A DNA stretch of 64,000 nucleotides from Chromatocurvus sp964613795 (GCA_964613795.1 CAZTJR010000010.1:1-64000); one strand, 5' to 3'. Positions 8,615-17,241 are shown, numbered from the stretch's first letter. A program made the numbers and translations. The notes: a model not told the origin generated them from the sequence alone.

Positions 8615-9456
8615 CACTCACGACGCGAATTCTCATCGCCATGGTCGGCGGTATCCTGGTCGGCTCCCTGCTGAACCTGATGGTCAGCGGCAGCGGCATT
8701 TCCGATACCCTGCGCGCCGGTATTCAGGATCTGCTGATCGGCGGTGTGTTCGATGTGGTCGGACAGATCTTCATTGCATCACTGAAGCTGCTGGTAGTCC
8801 CGCTGGTGCTGGTCTCGCTGATCTGTGGCGCCAGTTCTCTCGGCGACAGCGCGCGCATGGGGCCGATTGCCGGAAAAACCCTGCTCCTTTACCTCATGAC
8901 CACGGCCATTGCGGTGACGGTAGCGCTGTTTGTCGCAGTGATCATCGGTCCCGGTACACATGTATCCCTTGAGACCAACGCGGTCTTCGAGGCCACGTCG
9001 CCGCCGCCCTTGAAAGAGGTGCTGATCAATATCTTCCCGTCGAACCCCGTGCAGGCGATGGCGGAGGGCGAGATGCTGCAGATCATTGTTTTCGCACTGC
9101 TGTTCGGCTACGCCATATCCCATGCCGGTGAAGCGGGGCGACGCATTGCCTCATTTTTCACCGATGTGGAAAAAGTGGTCATGCGTATGGTGGCAATCCT
9201 GATGTCGCTGGCGCCGTATGGTGTTTTCGCGCTGTTGGCAAAGCTGTTCGCCGAGATGGGCCTGAGTGCGATCATGGACCTGGGCGTGTACTTCCTGACC
9301 GTTCTCGGCGTGTTGCTGTTCCACGGCCTGTTCACTTACGGCGTATTGCTTCAGGTGCTGGCCAAACAGTCCCCGCGCATCATGATGCGCAAAATGCGAT
9401 CTGTCTGGGCCTTCGCTTTCAGCACGGCCTCCTCTGGCGCGACGCTGCCCATTACT
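8611..9456 (+). CDS. Sodium/proton:dicarboxylate symporter (DAACS family), 3' part lost in gap
   Basis: The first 282 residues of a DAACS (SDF, GltP/DctA type) transporter, which moves dicarboxylates or acidic amino acids with cations. Visible are the first six or so membrane helices and the start of hairpin HP1, whose serine-rich signature SSGATLPIT is the last thing before the gap. About 130-150 residues, with HP2 and the substrate-binding helix, must lie in the gap. The start ATG 8611 overlaps the lipoprotein stop. The open frame reads through the N block into the next gene, but that is an artefact, not a fusion. Confidence 0.88.
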
Positions 9457-9556
9457 NNNNNNNNNNNNNNNNNNNNNNNNNNNNNNNNNNNNNNNNNNNN
9501 NNNNNNNNNNNNNNNNNNNNNNNNNNNNNNNNNNNNNNNNNNNNNNNNNNNNNNNN
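9457..9556. other. Assembly gap of 100 N between symporter and MBL hydrolase
   Basis: Exactly 100 N. Since the symporter lacks roughly 130 or more C-terminal residues and the hydrolase lacks its N-terminus, the real missing DNA should be several hundred bases or more, so the N count is only a placeholder. Confidence 0.98.
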
Positions 9557-10119
9557 TATTCGATCCGGGCGGCGATATCGAGCGCATTCTTGAGGCGGTG
9601 CGGCAGATGGATGTCACGCTGGAAAAAATCATCCTCACCCACGGCCATATGGATCACTGTGCGGCGTCCGATGTCCTGCGGCAGCAGCTGGGAATACCCA
9701 TTGAAGGACCCCAGCGTGAGGACGACTTCTGGATCAGCAAGCTGCCACAATGGTGCCAGATGGCGGGCTTTCCGCACGCGGACGCCTTTGAGCCCGACCG
9801 CTGGCTGGAGGATGGTGATTCGGTGGCGGTGGGTGCACAGACCCTGGAAGTGCTGCACTGTCCGGGGCATACGCCGGGTCACGTGGTGTTGTTTCATGCC
9901 GGGCAGCAGCTGGCCTGGGTCGGCGACGTGATTTTCCAGGGATCTATCGGGCGCACGGATTTTCCCCGCGGTAACCACGATCAGCTGATTCACAGCATCC
10001 GCGAAAAGCTGTTCAGGCTGGGTGATGCTGTCACGTTCATTCCCGGTCACGGACCCACATCTACCCTGGGCCAGGAGCGGCAGAGCAATCCCTTCGTCGC
10101 CGATGCCCGTTATGGCTGA
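9557..10119 (+). CDS. Metallo-beta-lactamase fold hydrolase, glyoxalase II-like (YcbL type), 5' part missing
   Basis: About 187 residues remain. The zinc motif THGHMDH is intact, and downstream ligands are visible in CPGHTPGHV (His), WVGDVIF (Asp) and IPGHGP (His). The short overall form with GSIGRTDFPRGNH is typical of the YcbL group of type II glyoxalase-like enzymes, which hydrolyse S-lactoylglutathione or related thioesters. The N-terminal strands are in the gap; the first readable residues, FDPGG, match the conserved DPGG before the first helix. It overlaps the DUF2288 start by 8 bases. Confidence 0.85.
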
Positions 10120-10453
10120 CGATGATCCGGGGCGCGAGGCCCTGCTACGGCGCGAGTACCACGGCCAGACTGCGCGCATCGCCTGGTCTGAGCTGGCGCC
10201 GCATTTTGCGGCGGGCAAGGTGATTCATGTGGCGGACGAGCTCGACCTGGTGGAGGTCGCGGTGCAGCTGGGTCTGGATAACGTGGCACGTTTTGAAGTG
10301 TGGACGGCAAGCGGCGCCGTGGCCCCCTTGTCAGATACATTGGCCAGTGAGCTGGCCAATGAGAACGCCAGCCTCTGGGCCGTGGTGGCGCCGCCCTGGG
10401 TGCTGGTGCAGAGCGGCGGCGAGATGCCGATCACCGATCCGTCTGCCGAATGA
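10112..10453 (+). CDS. DUF2288 family protein
   Basis: A 113-residue cytoplasmic protein with the DUF2288 pattern: a helical LAPHFAAGKVIHV segment, then VAVQLGLDNV, and near the end LWAVVAPPWVLVQ. Function unknown. ATG 10112 is chosen because it overlaps the hydrolase stop and matches the usual family length; a longer frame from 10022 would duplicate hydrolase sequence. Its 3' end overlaps the convergent M48 gene by 23 bases. Confidence 0.8.
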   Translation: MADDDPGREALLRREYHGQTARIAWSELAPHFAAGKVIHVADELDLVEVAVQLGLDNVARFEVWTASGAVAPLSDTLASELANENASLWAVVAPPWVLVQSGGEMPITDPSAE

Positions 10454-11714
10454 CCTTGATCCAGTCGCCGGTGCGTGGCTCACCCCGGGGGTAGAATCCG
10501 TTTATCAGGCGTAGCTGTGCTTCCGCATCCGCTACTCGCAGGCTTGCCGCCAGACTCTCCAGCGTTGCACCGCGGGGCACCTGTATGTAGCTCAGGCGCT
10601 GTACTTGTCCGGCCTGGCGCTCCTGCGGATGTATTGGCCGGAAGCTTTCGATGATGGATCGCAGGGCGTCGTCCTCTGCGGCGAAGTCGGCGGCCGTTCC
10701 CTCGAAGCGATAGGTCAGGTTGTTGAAGTCGATCACTGCGAGGCGCTTGCGCCTGTCNNNNNNNNNNNNNNNNNNNNNNNNNNNNNNNNNNNNNNNNNNN
10801 NNNNNNNNNNNNNNNNNNNNNNNNNNNNNNNNNNNNNNNNNNNNNNNNNNNNNNNNNTGCCCCTGTGCGCTTCGTCCCCAGACCAGGCCGTCCATGTGGC
10901 GGCGGAATTCCCCCGGCTCTTCCGGGCTTTCGATATAGGCACCGTCATCCAGCTCTGCTGCCGCCTGTATCACGGCCTGCAGGCGCTTGTCGTTGCGCGG
11001 GTGAGTGGCGTAGACCCCATGGTAAGTGCCGACCGGCTGGCCGCTGCTCTTGGCCTTGACACGCTGGAACAGCTCCTGGTTCTTGAGCACACCGACTACG
11101 TCCAGCAATGCCTCGGGCTCATACCCGGCGCGGTGCATGTATTCGGCGCCAAAGCCGTCGGCCTCAAGCTCCATATCGCGACCGAAGCCGCTCATGATTT
11201 CAGCACCATACATGCTTGAGGCCGCGTAGACGTCGCGGCTGCCGGTGAAGATATAGGCCGTCGTGGAAAGTACCTTGCTGGTGACGCCGGCGGATTTGCG
11301 ACGGGCATGGTGCCGGGCGGTGACGTGGGCGATCTCGTGGCCGATGACGCCCGCCAGCTGGGCCTCGCTATCGAGATAGGCAAGCAGGCCGCGATTGACG
11401 TAAATGAAGCCGCCCGGCAGTGCAAAGGCGTTCAGGTCCGGTGCGTCTATCACGGTGAACGTCCACTCGAGGTCCGGCATGTCGCTGTTTTTCGCCAGCT
11501 GCTGGCCGATACGGTTGACGTAGGCCTGCAGTTCCGGATCGTCATAGGCGGCGCCCTTTGACATCATTTCCTCGTGCATGTCGCGGCCCTGCTTGATCTC
11601 GCTGGCCTGGCTCGACACCACCATATCGGCACCGCCGGTCGCCGGATTGACGGCGCAGCCCTGCAGCAGCAACGCGTTGGCGGCGAGAAGGGTGACGATC
11701 AGTCGCATCATCAT
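10431..11714 (-). CDS. M48 family metallopeptidase lipoprotein with C-terminal LysM-like part (last gene of the long operon)
   Basis: A lipoprotein: signal peptide with lipobox LLQGC (Cys20 from ATG 11714) and then an M48 zinc protease domain with HEIAH at 126-130; the third ligand Glu lies in MELEADGFG. The C-terminal end (VPRGATLESLAASLRV to GDWIKVI) resembles a LysM-like module. Periplasmic M48 lipoproteins such as BepA and LoiP process or assemble outer-membrane proteins; this one has no clear TPR part. An N block interrupts it between the protease domain and the C-terminal part. ATG 11714, one of three tandem ATGs, is preferred because it lies just after the upstream stop and gives a normal lipoprotein signal. 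It could be the maturation or quality-control protease of the machine encoded upstream (inference). Confidence 0.85.
   Translation of the reverse strand: MMMRLIVTLLAANALLLQGCAVNPATGGADMVVSSQASEIKQGRDMHEEMMSKGAAYDDPELQAYVNRIGQQLAKNSDMPDLEWTFTVIDAPDLNAFALPGGFIYVNRGLLAYLDSEAQLAGVIGHEIAHVTARHHARRKSAGVTSKVLSTTAYIFTGSRDVYAASSMYGAEIMSGFGRDMELEADGFGAEYMHRAGYEPEALLDVVGVLKNQELFQRVKAKSSGQPVGTYHGVYATHPRNDKRLQAVIQAAAELDDGAYIESPEEPGEFRRHMDGLVWGRSAQGXXXXXXXXXXXXXXXXXXXXXXXXXXXXXXXXXXDRRKRLAVIDFNNLTYRFEGTAADFAAEDDALRSIIESFRPIHPQERQAGQVQRLSYIQVPRGATLESLAASLRVADAEAQLRLINGFYPRGEPRTGDWIKVIRQTDR
10758..10857. other. Assembly gap of 100 N inside the M48 lipoprotein gene
   Basis: Exactly 100 N between the protease domain and the C-terminal LysM-like segment. 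True length unknown. Confidence 0.98.
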
Positions 11715-11715
11715 G

Positions 11716-12387
11716 TCAGTAGCCGCTGGACAGGAACTGCAGTAACTGGTCGCCCAGGCTGTCACAGGCGGTGCCTTTCACCGGCGCGATGATCGGGATC
11801 GGCACAACCACCGCCGGCATGTAGGACTGGCCGCTGGTGGAGGTGCTGACACGCCCCACCTCGGCCTTGTCAGTGAAATCCCAGATGGTGGCTTCGTAAT
11901 TGGAGTCATTGCCCCAGGTGCCGAAGCCAAAGCAGCCGGCCCCTCCGGGGCCAACGGCACAGCTCATGGAGCCGGATGCGTTGGTCTGCACCGTGGTGCC
12001 GTCAATCCATATCATGTATTCGGTTTTCAGATCAGCGAGCTTGTCGGCGACCGGCGGCTGCAGCAGAAGGCGGTCGATATCCGCTGGCCGCAGGGGCGCC
12101 GTGCGGGGTTCAAACCAGGGATAAAGGGCGTTCATGAAGTCGAGCTCAGCGATGATCTCGACCTCGCTGTTCCCGCGCTTGATATGGTCACCGATACAGC
12201 TTATGAAATCGGGCTCTGTTTCATAGTCACTGGCGTGACGGCGTCCGAGAATGACCACCGAGGCGTCCTCCATGCTTTCCACGGTGGGCGCGTTAAACAC
12301 CATTTCATCGACAGTGGAGGTAACACAACCGCCTAGCAGCGCCGAGGCCGCCACGAGCATACCGACAGTTAAGCGCCGTGTTTTCAT
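11716..12387 (-). CDS. Lipoprotein of unknown family (operon gene 12)
   Basis: A 223-residue protein with a signal peptide and lipobox LLGGC (Cys21). I do not recognise the family. Notable are the segment VVILGRRHASDYETEPDF near residue 45, a pair of cysteines in a Gly-rich loop (SCAVGPGGAGCFGFG) that could form a disulphide, and a hydrophobic VVVPIPIIAPVKG stretch near the C-terminus. Start ATG 12387 overlaps the upstream stop by four bases (ATGA); its stop is one base before the M48 start. No Asp after the lipid Cys, so outer-membrane sorting is likely. Confidence 0.75.
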   Translation of the reverse strand: MKTRRLTVGMLVAASALLGGCVTSTVDEMVFNAPTVESMEDASVVILGRRHASDYETEPDFISCIGDHIKRGNSEVEIIAELDFMNALYPWFEPRTAPLRPADIDRLLLQPPVADKLADLKTEYMIWIDGTTVQTNASGSMSCAVGPGGAGCFGFGTWGNDSNYEATIWDFTDKAEVGRVSTSTSGQSYMPAVVVPIPIIAPVKGTACDSLGDQLLQFLSSGY

Positions 12388-13052
12388 GGTGTGGTTCCTG
12401 CAGCGACCGTTCTATTGCGCGATTGCAGCCAGTTGGCGACGTCCGGCACATTCGGGAACAGGGTGGCGAAATGAGCGCCGGCATCCCGCAGCGCAACAAC
12501 GGCGGCCAGATTGACCGCCGCTTCGTCGGTCTGCAGGAAAGCGGTCGGCGTCTTGCCGTAGGCTGTCATCGTCCATTGAGCAATCGACGTTCCGTCGGGT
12601 GCGTTGAGTTCAAACGCGTAGCGCATCCAGATCTCATAGACCTTGATGTTGGTATGTGTCGGTATGGCGTACTGAAGTTCGTCCACGCGGGGTATCAGTA
12701 CGGCGTCCACCTCGGGTACCTCGGTATCCCCGACCGGTGCCTCATCGAGAAAGATCACCTGTTCAAACATGCCGTTGAAAAGCGTACTCCACATGCGGAT
12801 CTGGGCATCGCCGGTTTTTACCAGCCAGTCGGAGTCCGCACGGCCCTTTGCCTCGTCGAAGAACTCGTGGCCGCGGAATTCGTCCGGATAGAACACGCCC
12901 AGTGTGAGCGGCTGTCTGCTCATCAATGGTTGTGGGTACTTTCCGGTAACCACGACCTGCTTAGCGCCACAGGCGCCGAGTAACAGCAGGCTGGCGAGGA
13001 GAAGCCAGCGTCCGAGGGCCTGCCTTGTTGGCTGTCTAGGGTCTGAAGTCAT
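12384..13052 (-). CDS. Lipoprotein of unknown family (operon gene 11)
   Basis: A 222-residue protein with signal peptide and lipobox LLGAC (Cys28 if ATG 13052 is used). The body is mixed alpha/beta with no motif I can name; it includes LTLGVFYPDEFRGHEFF and a segment VDAVLIPRVDELQYAIPT that resembles the sub-domains of envelope lipoproteins which assemble around beta sheets. The gene overlaps the end of the upstream VWA gene by 17 bases, or 41 if ATG 13076 is the start; I prefer 13052 for signal peptide length. Translational coupling on both sides suggests its product is made together with the VWA protein. Confidence 0.75.
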   Translation of the reverse strand: MTSDPRQPTRQALGRWLLLASLLLLGACGAKQVVVTGKYPQPLMSRQPLTLGVFYPDEFRGHEFFDEAKGRADSDWLVKTGDAQIRMWSTLFNGMFEQVIFLDEAPVGDTEVPEVDAVLIPRVDELQYAIPTHTNIKVYEIWMRYAFELNAPDGTSIAQWTMTAYGKTPTAFLQTDEAAVNLAAVVALRDAGAHFATLFPNVPDVANWLQSRNRTVAAGTTP

Positions 13053-14031
13053 TGAGCCCGACAAAGGTGCCTCCATTCCTGTAGGTCAACTCTCGCATCA
13101 GTGCCGCGAAGCGGTGGACCGAGCCCTGCTGCGCAGGGGCCTGCTGATACAGTACGGGGAAGCCCACAGCATGGATGCGTACCAGCCTGTCACCGCGGTT
13201 GTTTCTGGCGTTGATCCGGTCGACGGCGTTGAGCACTTCATTGAGTGAATTGCCCGTGAAGTCGTCGCCGAAAACGTAAATGCTGATTTTCTTGCCGTCG
13301 CCGGAGAAACTGCTGATGGCCTGGGTGATCCCTTCCACCGGGCTCGAATTGCTGAACACATTCCAGTTGCGCAGATTCTGCATGATGGCGGTGCGGCGGC
13401 CCGGCGTGTCCGGAATCCACTGGCCCCGGTAGCGGCTGAACATGTAGTTACCCATATCGTTGAGTATCTGAACACCCTTCACATTGGGATAGATGCTGAG
13501 AATGGATTCCATCTCGTTCATCATTCGCTGCCAGGCGTAGGAGAACATGGACCCTGACGTGTCGATAACGAAGATGAGGTACTCGCTGTCGACCGGAATG
13601 CCGCCGATCAGCTGGTTCGTTATCTCCTGGCCTGCCAGCAGACGCTCCATTTCACGGGTCAGAGATTGCCGCGCAATGGCCAGTCGGTCAACGATGACCT
13701 CGTTGCTGCTGTCTTCCACCTGTATGCTGTCATACTGCGATTTTGCACTCGCAAGCGCGCCCGTGAGACGCGCAATCCGCTCCTGGTACTCTGACAGCTG
13801 CTCGCGTTTGGCGTTCAGATCGCGATTGAGAATGGTTGTCTCGCCGCGAAGCTCAAACAGCTCCTCCTGCAGTTTTGCAATCCGGCCCTCCAGCTTTTTG
13901 GTGGAGGCTTCAATAATCTGCGGCTGCACCGTTTTGGTAATCATGAGCAGCAGGATGACGGCCCCGAAGCCACAGCAGATCACGTCCAGAAAGGACATCG
14001 AGAACTCGCTTGACTCGCGTCGTTTGCGCAT
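13036..14031 (-). CDS. MotB-like membrane anchor with coiled coil and VWA domain (B1)
   Basis: A 331-residue protein: short basic cytoplasmic tail, one membrane helix (about 12-33) with the motif SFLD-x4-GFGAV, a long coiled coil (about 41-135, heptads such as LEGRIAKLQEELFELRGE), and a C-terminal von Willebrand A domain (about 150-331). The MIDAS start DTSGSM has D157 and S161, and a further Asp sits in FGDDF (255-257). D16 in the N-terminal part of the helix stands where MotB, ExbD and ZorB carry their ion-binding Asp, but no peptidoglycan-binding domain follows. Paralogue of the next gene upstream. Inferred to be the B subunit of an ion-driven complex with the MotA/ExbB-like protein at 16428-17228. 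Confidence 0.85.
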   Translation of the reverse strand: MRKRRESSEFSMSFLDVICCGFGAVILLLMITKTVQPQIIEASTKKLEGRIAKLQEELFELRGETTILNRDLNAKREQLSEYQERIARLTGALASAKSQYDSIQVEDSSNEVIVDRLAIARQSLTREMERLLAGQEITNQLIGGIPVDSEYLIFVIDTSGSMFSYAWQRMMNEMESILSIYPNVKGVQILNDMGNYMFSRYRGQWIPDTPGRRTAIMQNLRNWNVFSNSSPVEGITQAISSFSGDGKKISIYVFGDDFTGNSLNEVLNAVDRINARNNRGDRLVRIHAVGFPVLYQQAPAQQGSVHRFAALMRELTYRNGGTFVGLNDFRP

Positions 14032-14075
14032 GGTCCCGCCTCAGGTTGCCCCGGCAAACCGGGGATACGCTGTCA

Positions 14076-15167
14076 TCAAGGCCAATCCCTTGAAGGACTC
14101 ATGAAGCTGCCTCGTGTTGCCTGGGCCAGTTGCCAGAATTCCGAAGCAGCCATCGGGTCGCCCTCCATAGGAAACAGTATAATATTAATCGGAATATTGC
14201 CTGGCAGACTGCGTATCGCTTCGCGATACAGACGCTGGCGTTCAGGGCCGCTGACGGTGCTCTTCCGGGGCGGGCTGGCGCCCTGGGTTGGCAGGCCGTC
14301 GGTAATCAGGAAGATGTTGTCCGGCGCTGGCGACAGCTTCTGCAGGGCAGTAAACGCATTCAGCAGGCTGGTGCCCCCACCGGGCAGTATCCTGCGCAGC
14401 GCCCCGGATGCAGCATTGAGCTGTTCCTGATTGGCGACTTCCAGCCACTGTCCCTCGGTGTCCGGCAGGACCGGGCGTGCTTCAGTGTTGAAGGCAATAA
14501 GCTGATAGTCGCTGCCGACCGGGAGCTGCGCGGTCAGCCAGTCTACGGTCTTCAGGGTCCGCACCCACTTTGCTGCCTCCCGCTGAACCTGCTCGCTCAT
14601 GTTACGCAGCCGTATGATGTTCACCAGGCGCTCGTCGAGCATGCTCGCGGACGTGTCGACCAGAATGGCGATGCGCTGGCCGCCCAGATTGAGTCCGGTC
14701 AGATACTGGCGTTGACCGTCACCGGTAAAATCCCGTGCGCTCTTACCGCTTTCCGAGGCCGATGCTTCGCGCAGTTCCTTGACCTCCTCCTCCAGCGACT
14801 GCACTTCGGCCTTCAGCCGCTCCACGGCTTCCGTATCGGTAAAACCGTCGTCCCGTGTTGCCTCGATCAGGGCTTCGTAGCGATCCAGCTCCTCCGTGAC
14901 GCGCGTGGCCCGGCCCTGGGCTTCGACAATCTCGGCATCAGTTTCACCCAGGTCGTTACGCAACCTGACCAGGCCGGCCTTGCCGTCTCGGATGTCCTCC
15001 TCGAGCAGGTTGACCTCGGATAGCAGGTCGCGGTTGAGATCGCGGGTTTCCTCTTCTATGGCGTGGTCGATGATCAGGAAAACCAGGACCACCGCCCCGA
15101 AACCGCAGGACATGATGTCCAGAAAGCTGAGGTTGAATGCGGTAAAGCTGCGCTTGCGCCTGGCCAC
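14076..15167 (-). CDS. MotB-like membrane anchor with coiled coil and VWA domain (B2)
   Basis: A 363-residue paralogue of B1 with the same plan: basic tail, membrane helix (about 13-34) with SFLD-x4-GFGAV and the candidate ion-binding D17, coiled coil (about 37-137), linker, VWA domain (about 163-363). The MIDAS is complete: DTSAS (D171, S173, S175), Thr in GGGTSL (T266) and Asp in ITDGLPT (D290), so it should bind a divalent metal and a protein ligand. Start is GTG at 15167, one base from the upstream stop. Two different B subunits beside a single A subunit suggest a heterodimer, as in some ExbD/TolR-type stators (inference). Confidence 0.85.
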   Translation of the reverse strand: MARRKRSFTAFNLSFLDIMSCGFGAVVLVFLIIDHAIEEETRDLNRDLLSEVNLLEEDIRDGKAGLVRLRNDLGETDAEIVEAQGRATRVTEELDRYEALIEATRDDGFTDTEAVERLKAEVQSLEEEVKELREASASESGKSARDFTGDGQRQYLTGLNLGGQRIAILVDTSASMLDERLVNIIRLRNMSEQVQREAAKWVRTLKTVDWLTAQLPVGSDYQLIAFNTEARPVLPDTEGQWLEVANQEQLNAASGALRRILPGGGTSLLNAFTALQKLSPAPDNIFLITDGLPTQGASPPRKSTVSGPERQRLYREAIRSLPGNIPINIILFPMEGDPMAASEFWQLAQATRGSFMSPSRDWP

Positions 15168-15168
15168 G

Positions 15169-16428
15169 TTATGCCGGTTCCCCGACCTCGATCAGCAGCC
15201 ATGACGTGCCGTCGGCCCGGATTTCATCGCCTGTTTCGAGAGCCGCACCGCGGTAGGCGACGCCATTCACGCGGACCTCTGAATCGCCGGCGATGACCCA
15301 GCAGTCGACGCCTTCGCGACTGAGCCGGCAACGGTCGGTCAGCACAATATCGCTGCCGCCGAGCGGGCGTGCGCGGGCATTGTGCAGGATATGCGTTGGT
15401 GGGGTCGCTGCGCGGCGGGGTGGGGTGGGCGGCGAGGCCGCTGGTGCCTGTCGTTGCGTTGCCGCGGCCGATGGCAGGCCCTTGAGCAGGTGCAGGTCGT
15501 CCGGTGGCTGCAGAATATGCTCGCGATGACGCGCCAGCGCCGCGGGCAGAGCCTCTTTCTCTACCGGGCGAGCCTCGCTGAAGCGAGCGGCGAACCCCGG
15601 TATCAGGCAGACCTGGGGATCGAGCAGCAGCGCATGCCCGGGCACTTTGGCCGCCTCCTGCATGACCGCGTCGTACAGGCGATCAGCCACGGAGGCCAGC
15701 TCCTCGACGGTGATGCGGGTACTGTAACCGTTGATGCTGACCGGCGCTTCGCCGGATGCCTGCAGCGTCTGGAGCGAGTTGAATAGCCCGTCATAAAGTG
15801 TCTGTTCTGTCTCCGCCTTGCGCCGGGGGTCAAACCGCGTGGTGTGTATGAACGAACGCGCCACGCGCTCGACAATGGCCTCCTGCAGTGCCAGCAGGCC
15901 CGAGCCCGGCAGTGCATGACTGCGCACCAGTCGAATCTGACCGTCTGCTACCGAGAGCTGGGTCAGCAGCGCCTGATGCAGCTGCAGTTCCAGGTGCAGG
16001 AGATTCCCCGAATCAGCGTGTGCTTCGGCCGCAAGGACGCTGCGGTTGATCAGTCCGACAACGCGAAACGGACAGGTCTGCGCAATGCCGAGCAGCAGCG
16101 CCAGCTGGTCGCGATCCATACTGTCGGGTACCGCAAGCACCACATCGCCGGGCTCACCGGCGGTCCTGTGGACCTCCAGAAGATGCGCGTGCACCAGGTC
16201 GGCGGTGTGTCTGGCCGGCCCGAGCGTCGGCTGCAGGGGTTGCGTGCCCAGCTGCCACCAGAAGCGCGTGTTGATATAGCGTGGCTGGCGCCTGGCACTG
16301 CCGCGGGCGGTCTCGCCGAAGCGGTAGCTATCGCCCTCCAGCAGCGCATATCCGGGGCTGCACACCTGCCCGCCATCGTGGTGGAGGCACAGATCGCTGT
16401 CGAGAATGTCGAAAAGTGCAGTCGCCAT
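15169..16428 (-). CDS. Cytoplasmic protein with degenerate actin/Hsp70-like part and C-terminal FHA-like part
   Basis: A 419-residue protein without signal or membrane helix. Residues 1-290 follow the outline of an actin/Hsp70-like fold: N-terminal hairpin (MATALFDILDSDLCLHHDGG), a central VVLAVPDSMDRDQ then GLINRSVLAAEAH pattern as in Hsp70-type proteins, and a second hairpin LLHLELQLHQALLTQLS. The phosphate-binding glycines and aspartates are mostly lost, so nucleotide binding is doubtful. A Pro-rich linker (about 320-345) leads to a small beta domain (about 350-419) with SDIVLTDRCRLSREG and VNGVAYRGAALETGDEI, resembling an FHA or similar sandwich. Start overlaps the upstream stop (TGATG). 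The fold assignment is a reading of patterns, not a search result. Confidence 0.65.
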   Translation of the reverse strand: MATALFDILDSDLCLHHDGGQVCSPGYALLEGDSYRFGETARGSARRQPRYINTRFWWQLGTQPLQPTLGPARHTADLVHAHLLEVHRTAGEPGDVVLAVPDSMDRDQLALLLGIAQTCPFRVVGLINRSVLAAEAHADSGNLLHLELQLHQALLTQLSVADGQIRLVRSHALPGSGLLALQEAIVERVARSFIHTTRFDPRRKAETEQTLYDGLFNSLQTLQASGEAPVSINGYSTRITVEELASVADRLYDAVMQEAAKVPGHALLLDPQVCLIPGFAARFSEARPVEKEALPAALARHREHILQPPDDLHLLKGLPSAAATQRQAPAASPPTPPRRAATPPTHILHNARARPLGGSDIVLTDRCRLSREGVDCWVIAGDSEVRVNGVAYRGAALETGDEIRADGTSWLLIEVGEPA

Positions 16429-17228
16429 CAGTGTTCAGCCACCAGGAAGCGTAATAGGCGCTTGTCTGCGTAGCGCTGGCAGTCCATCACCAGGCGCTCT
16501 TGCGCCTGCTGCAGCTGGTGCAGGCAGAACATGATGATGATGCTCAGTACGAGTGCCACGAAGGTACTGTTGAAGGCGACGCCGAGGCTGACGGTGACGC
16601 CTGAAATATCGCCCTCGACTGCCTTGTAGGCCTGTCCAAGTGCATCACCGATACCGCGAACCGTGCCGATAAAGCCGATGGAGGGAATGGCCCAGGCAAT
16701 GTAGCGGACCATGGACAACTCGGAGTCCAGGCGGTCGGATTCTATCTCGCAGGATTCCTTGATCGTGTCAGATACCGCCTGGATGCTGCCTGTTGTGGCG
16801 AAGCGCTGCAGCGCCGCCAGCAGCGTACGCGGCAGCAGGAGGTCCTGTTGCTGGTGCGGCAGATCTTCCAGTGCCCGACTGTACTCCCTGGCGTCCGCGG
16901 GAAGTACGCTGGTTCCCTCGGGAATATCCACCAGGTCGCGTTCCAGCATTGACTGCTCCCGCAGAGTCTGGCGTGCCTTGTAGGCCATGATGGACAGTGC
17001 CCATATCAATAGAATGAAGCACGCCTCCTGCTCGAAATCGCGAATGACAACGGCAATCGTGCGTTCGGGGACAAAGTCTTCGCCGGCGGCCTGGCGTGCC
17101 ATCTGGGTTTCCAGCTGGGCTTCGGCGCTGGGGCGTATGATTCCTACATAGGCCCCGTGCACCACGATGACCGCGATGAGCAGCGCAAAGGCCTGGAAGA
17201 TGAATTCTGAGGACATCCGTTTTTTCAT
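16428..17228 (-). CDS. MotA/TolQ/ExbB family channel protein (A subunit)
   Basis: A 266-residue protein with four membrane helices (about 9-31, 67-84, 174-196, 212-237) and a cytoplasmic stretch of about 88 residues between helices 2 and 3. The last two helices carry the family core: IPSIGFIGTVRGIGDA with T189, and GVAFNSTFVALVLS with T222, the positions of the conserved channel Thr residues in ExbB/TolQ. The four-TM form is nearer MotA than ExbB. Such proteins form pentamers around two B-subunit helices and conduct H+ or Na+. The partners here are most likely the two VWA proteins encoded two genes downstream. No exbD, tolR or motB of ordinary type is nearby. Confidence 0.88.
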   Translation of the reverse strand: MKKRMSSEFIFQAFALLIAVIVVHGAYVGIIRPSAEAQLETQMARQAAGEDFVPERTIAVVIRDFEQEACFILLIWALSIMAYKARQTLREQSMLERDLVDIPEGTSVLPADAREYSRALEDLPHQQQDLLLPRTLLAALQRFATTGSIQAVSDTIKESCEIESDRLDSELSMVRYIAWAIPSIGFIGTVRGIGDALGQAYKAVEGDISGVTVSLGVAFNSTFVALVLSIIIMFCLHQLQQAQERLVMDCQRYADKRLLRFLVAEH

Positions 17229-17241
17229 TCAGGAGATTTCC

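Noticed and set aside
8611..10119. A single 502-residue symporter-MBL fusion protein
   Set aside because: The frame crosses a 100 N placeholder; both halves are incomplete copies of unrelated families.
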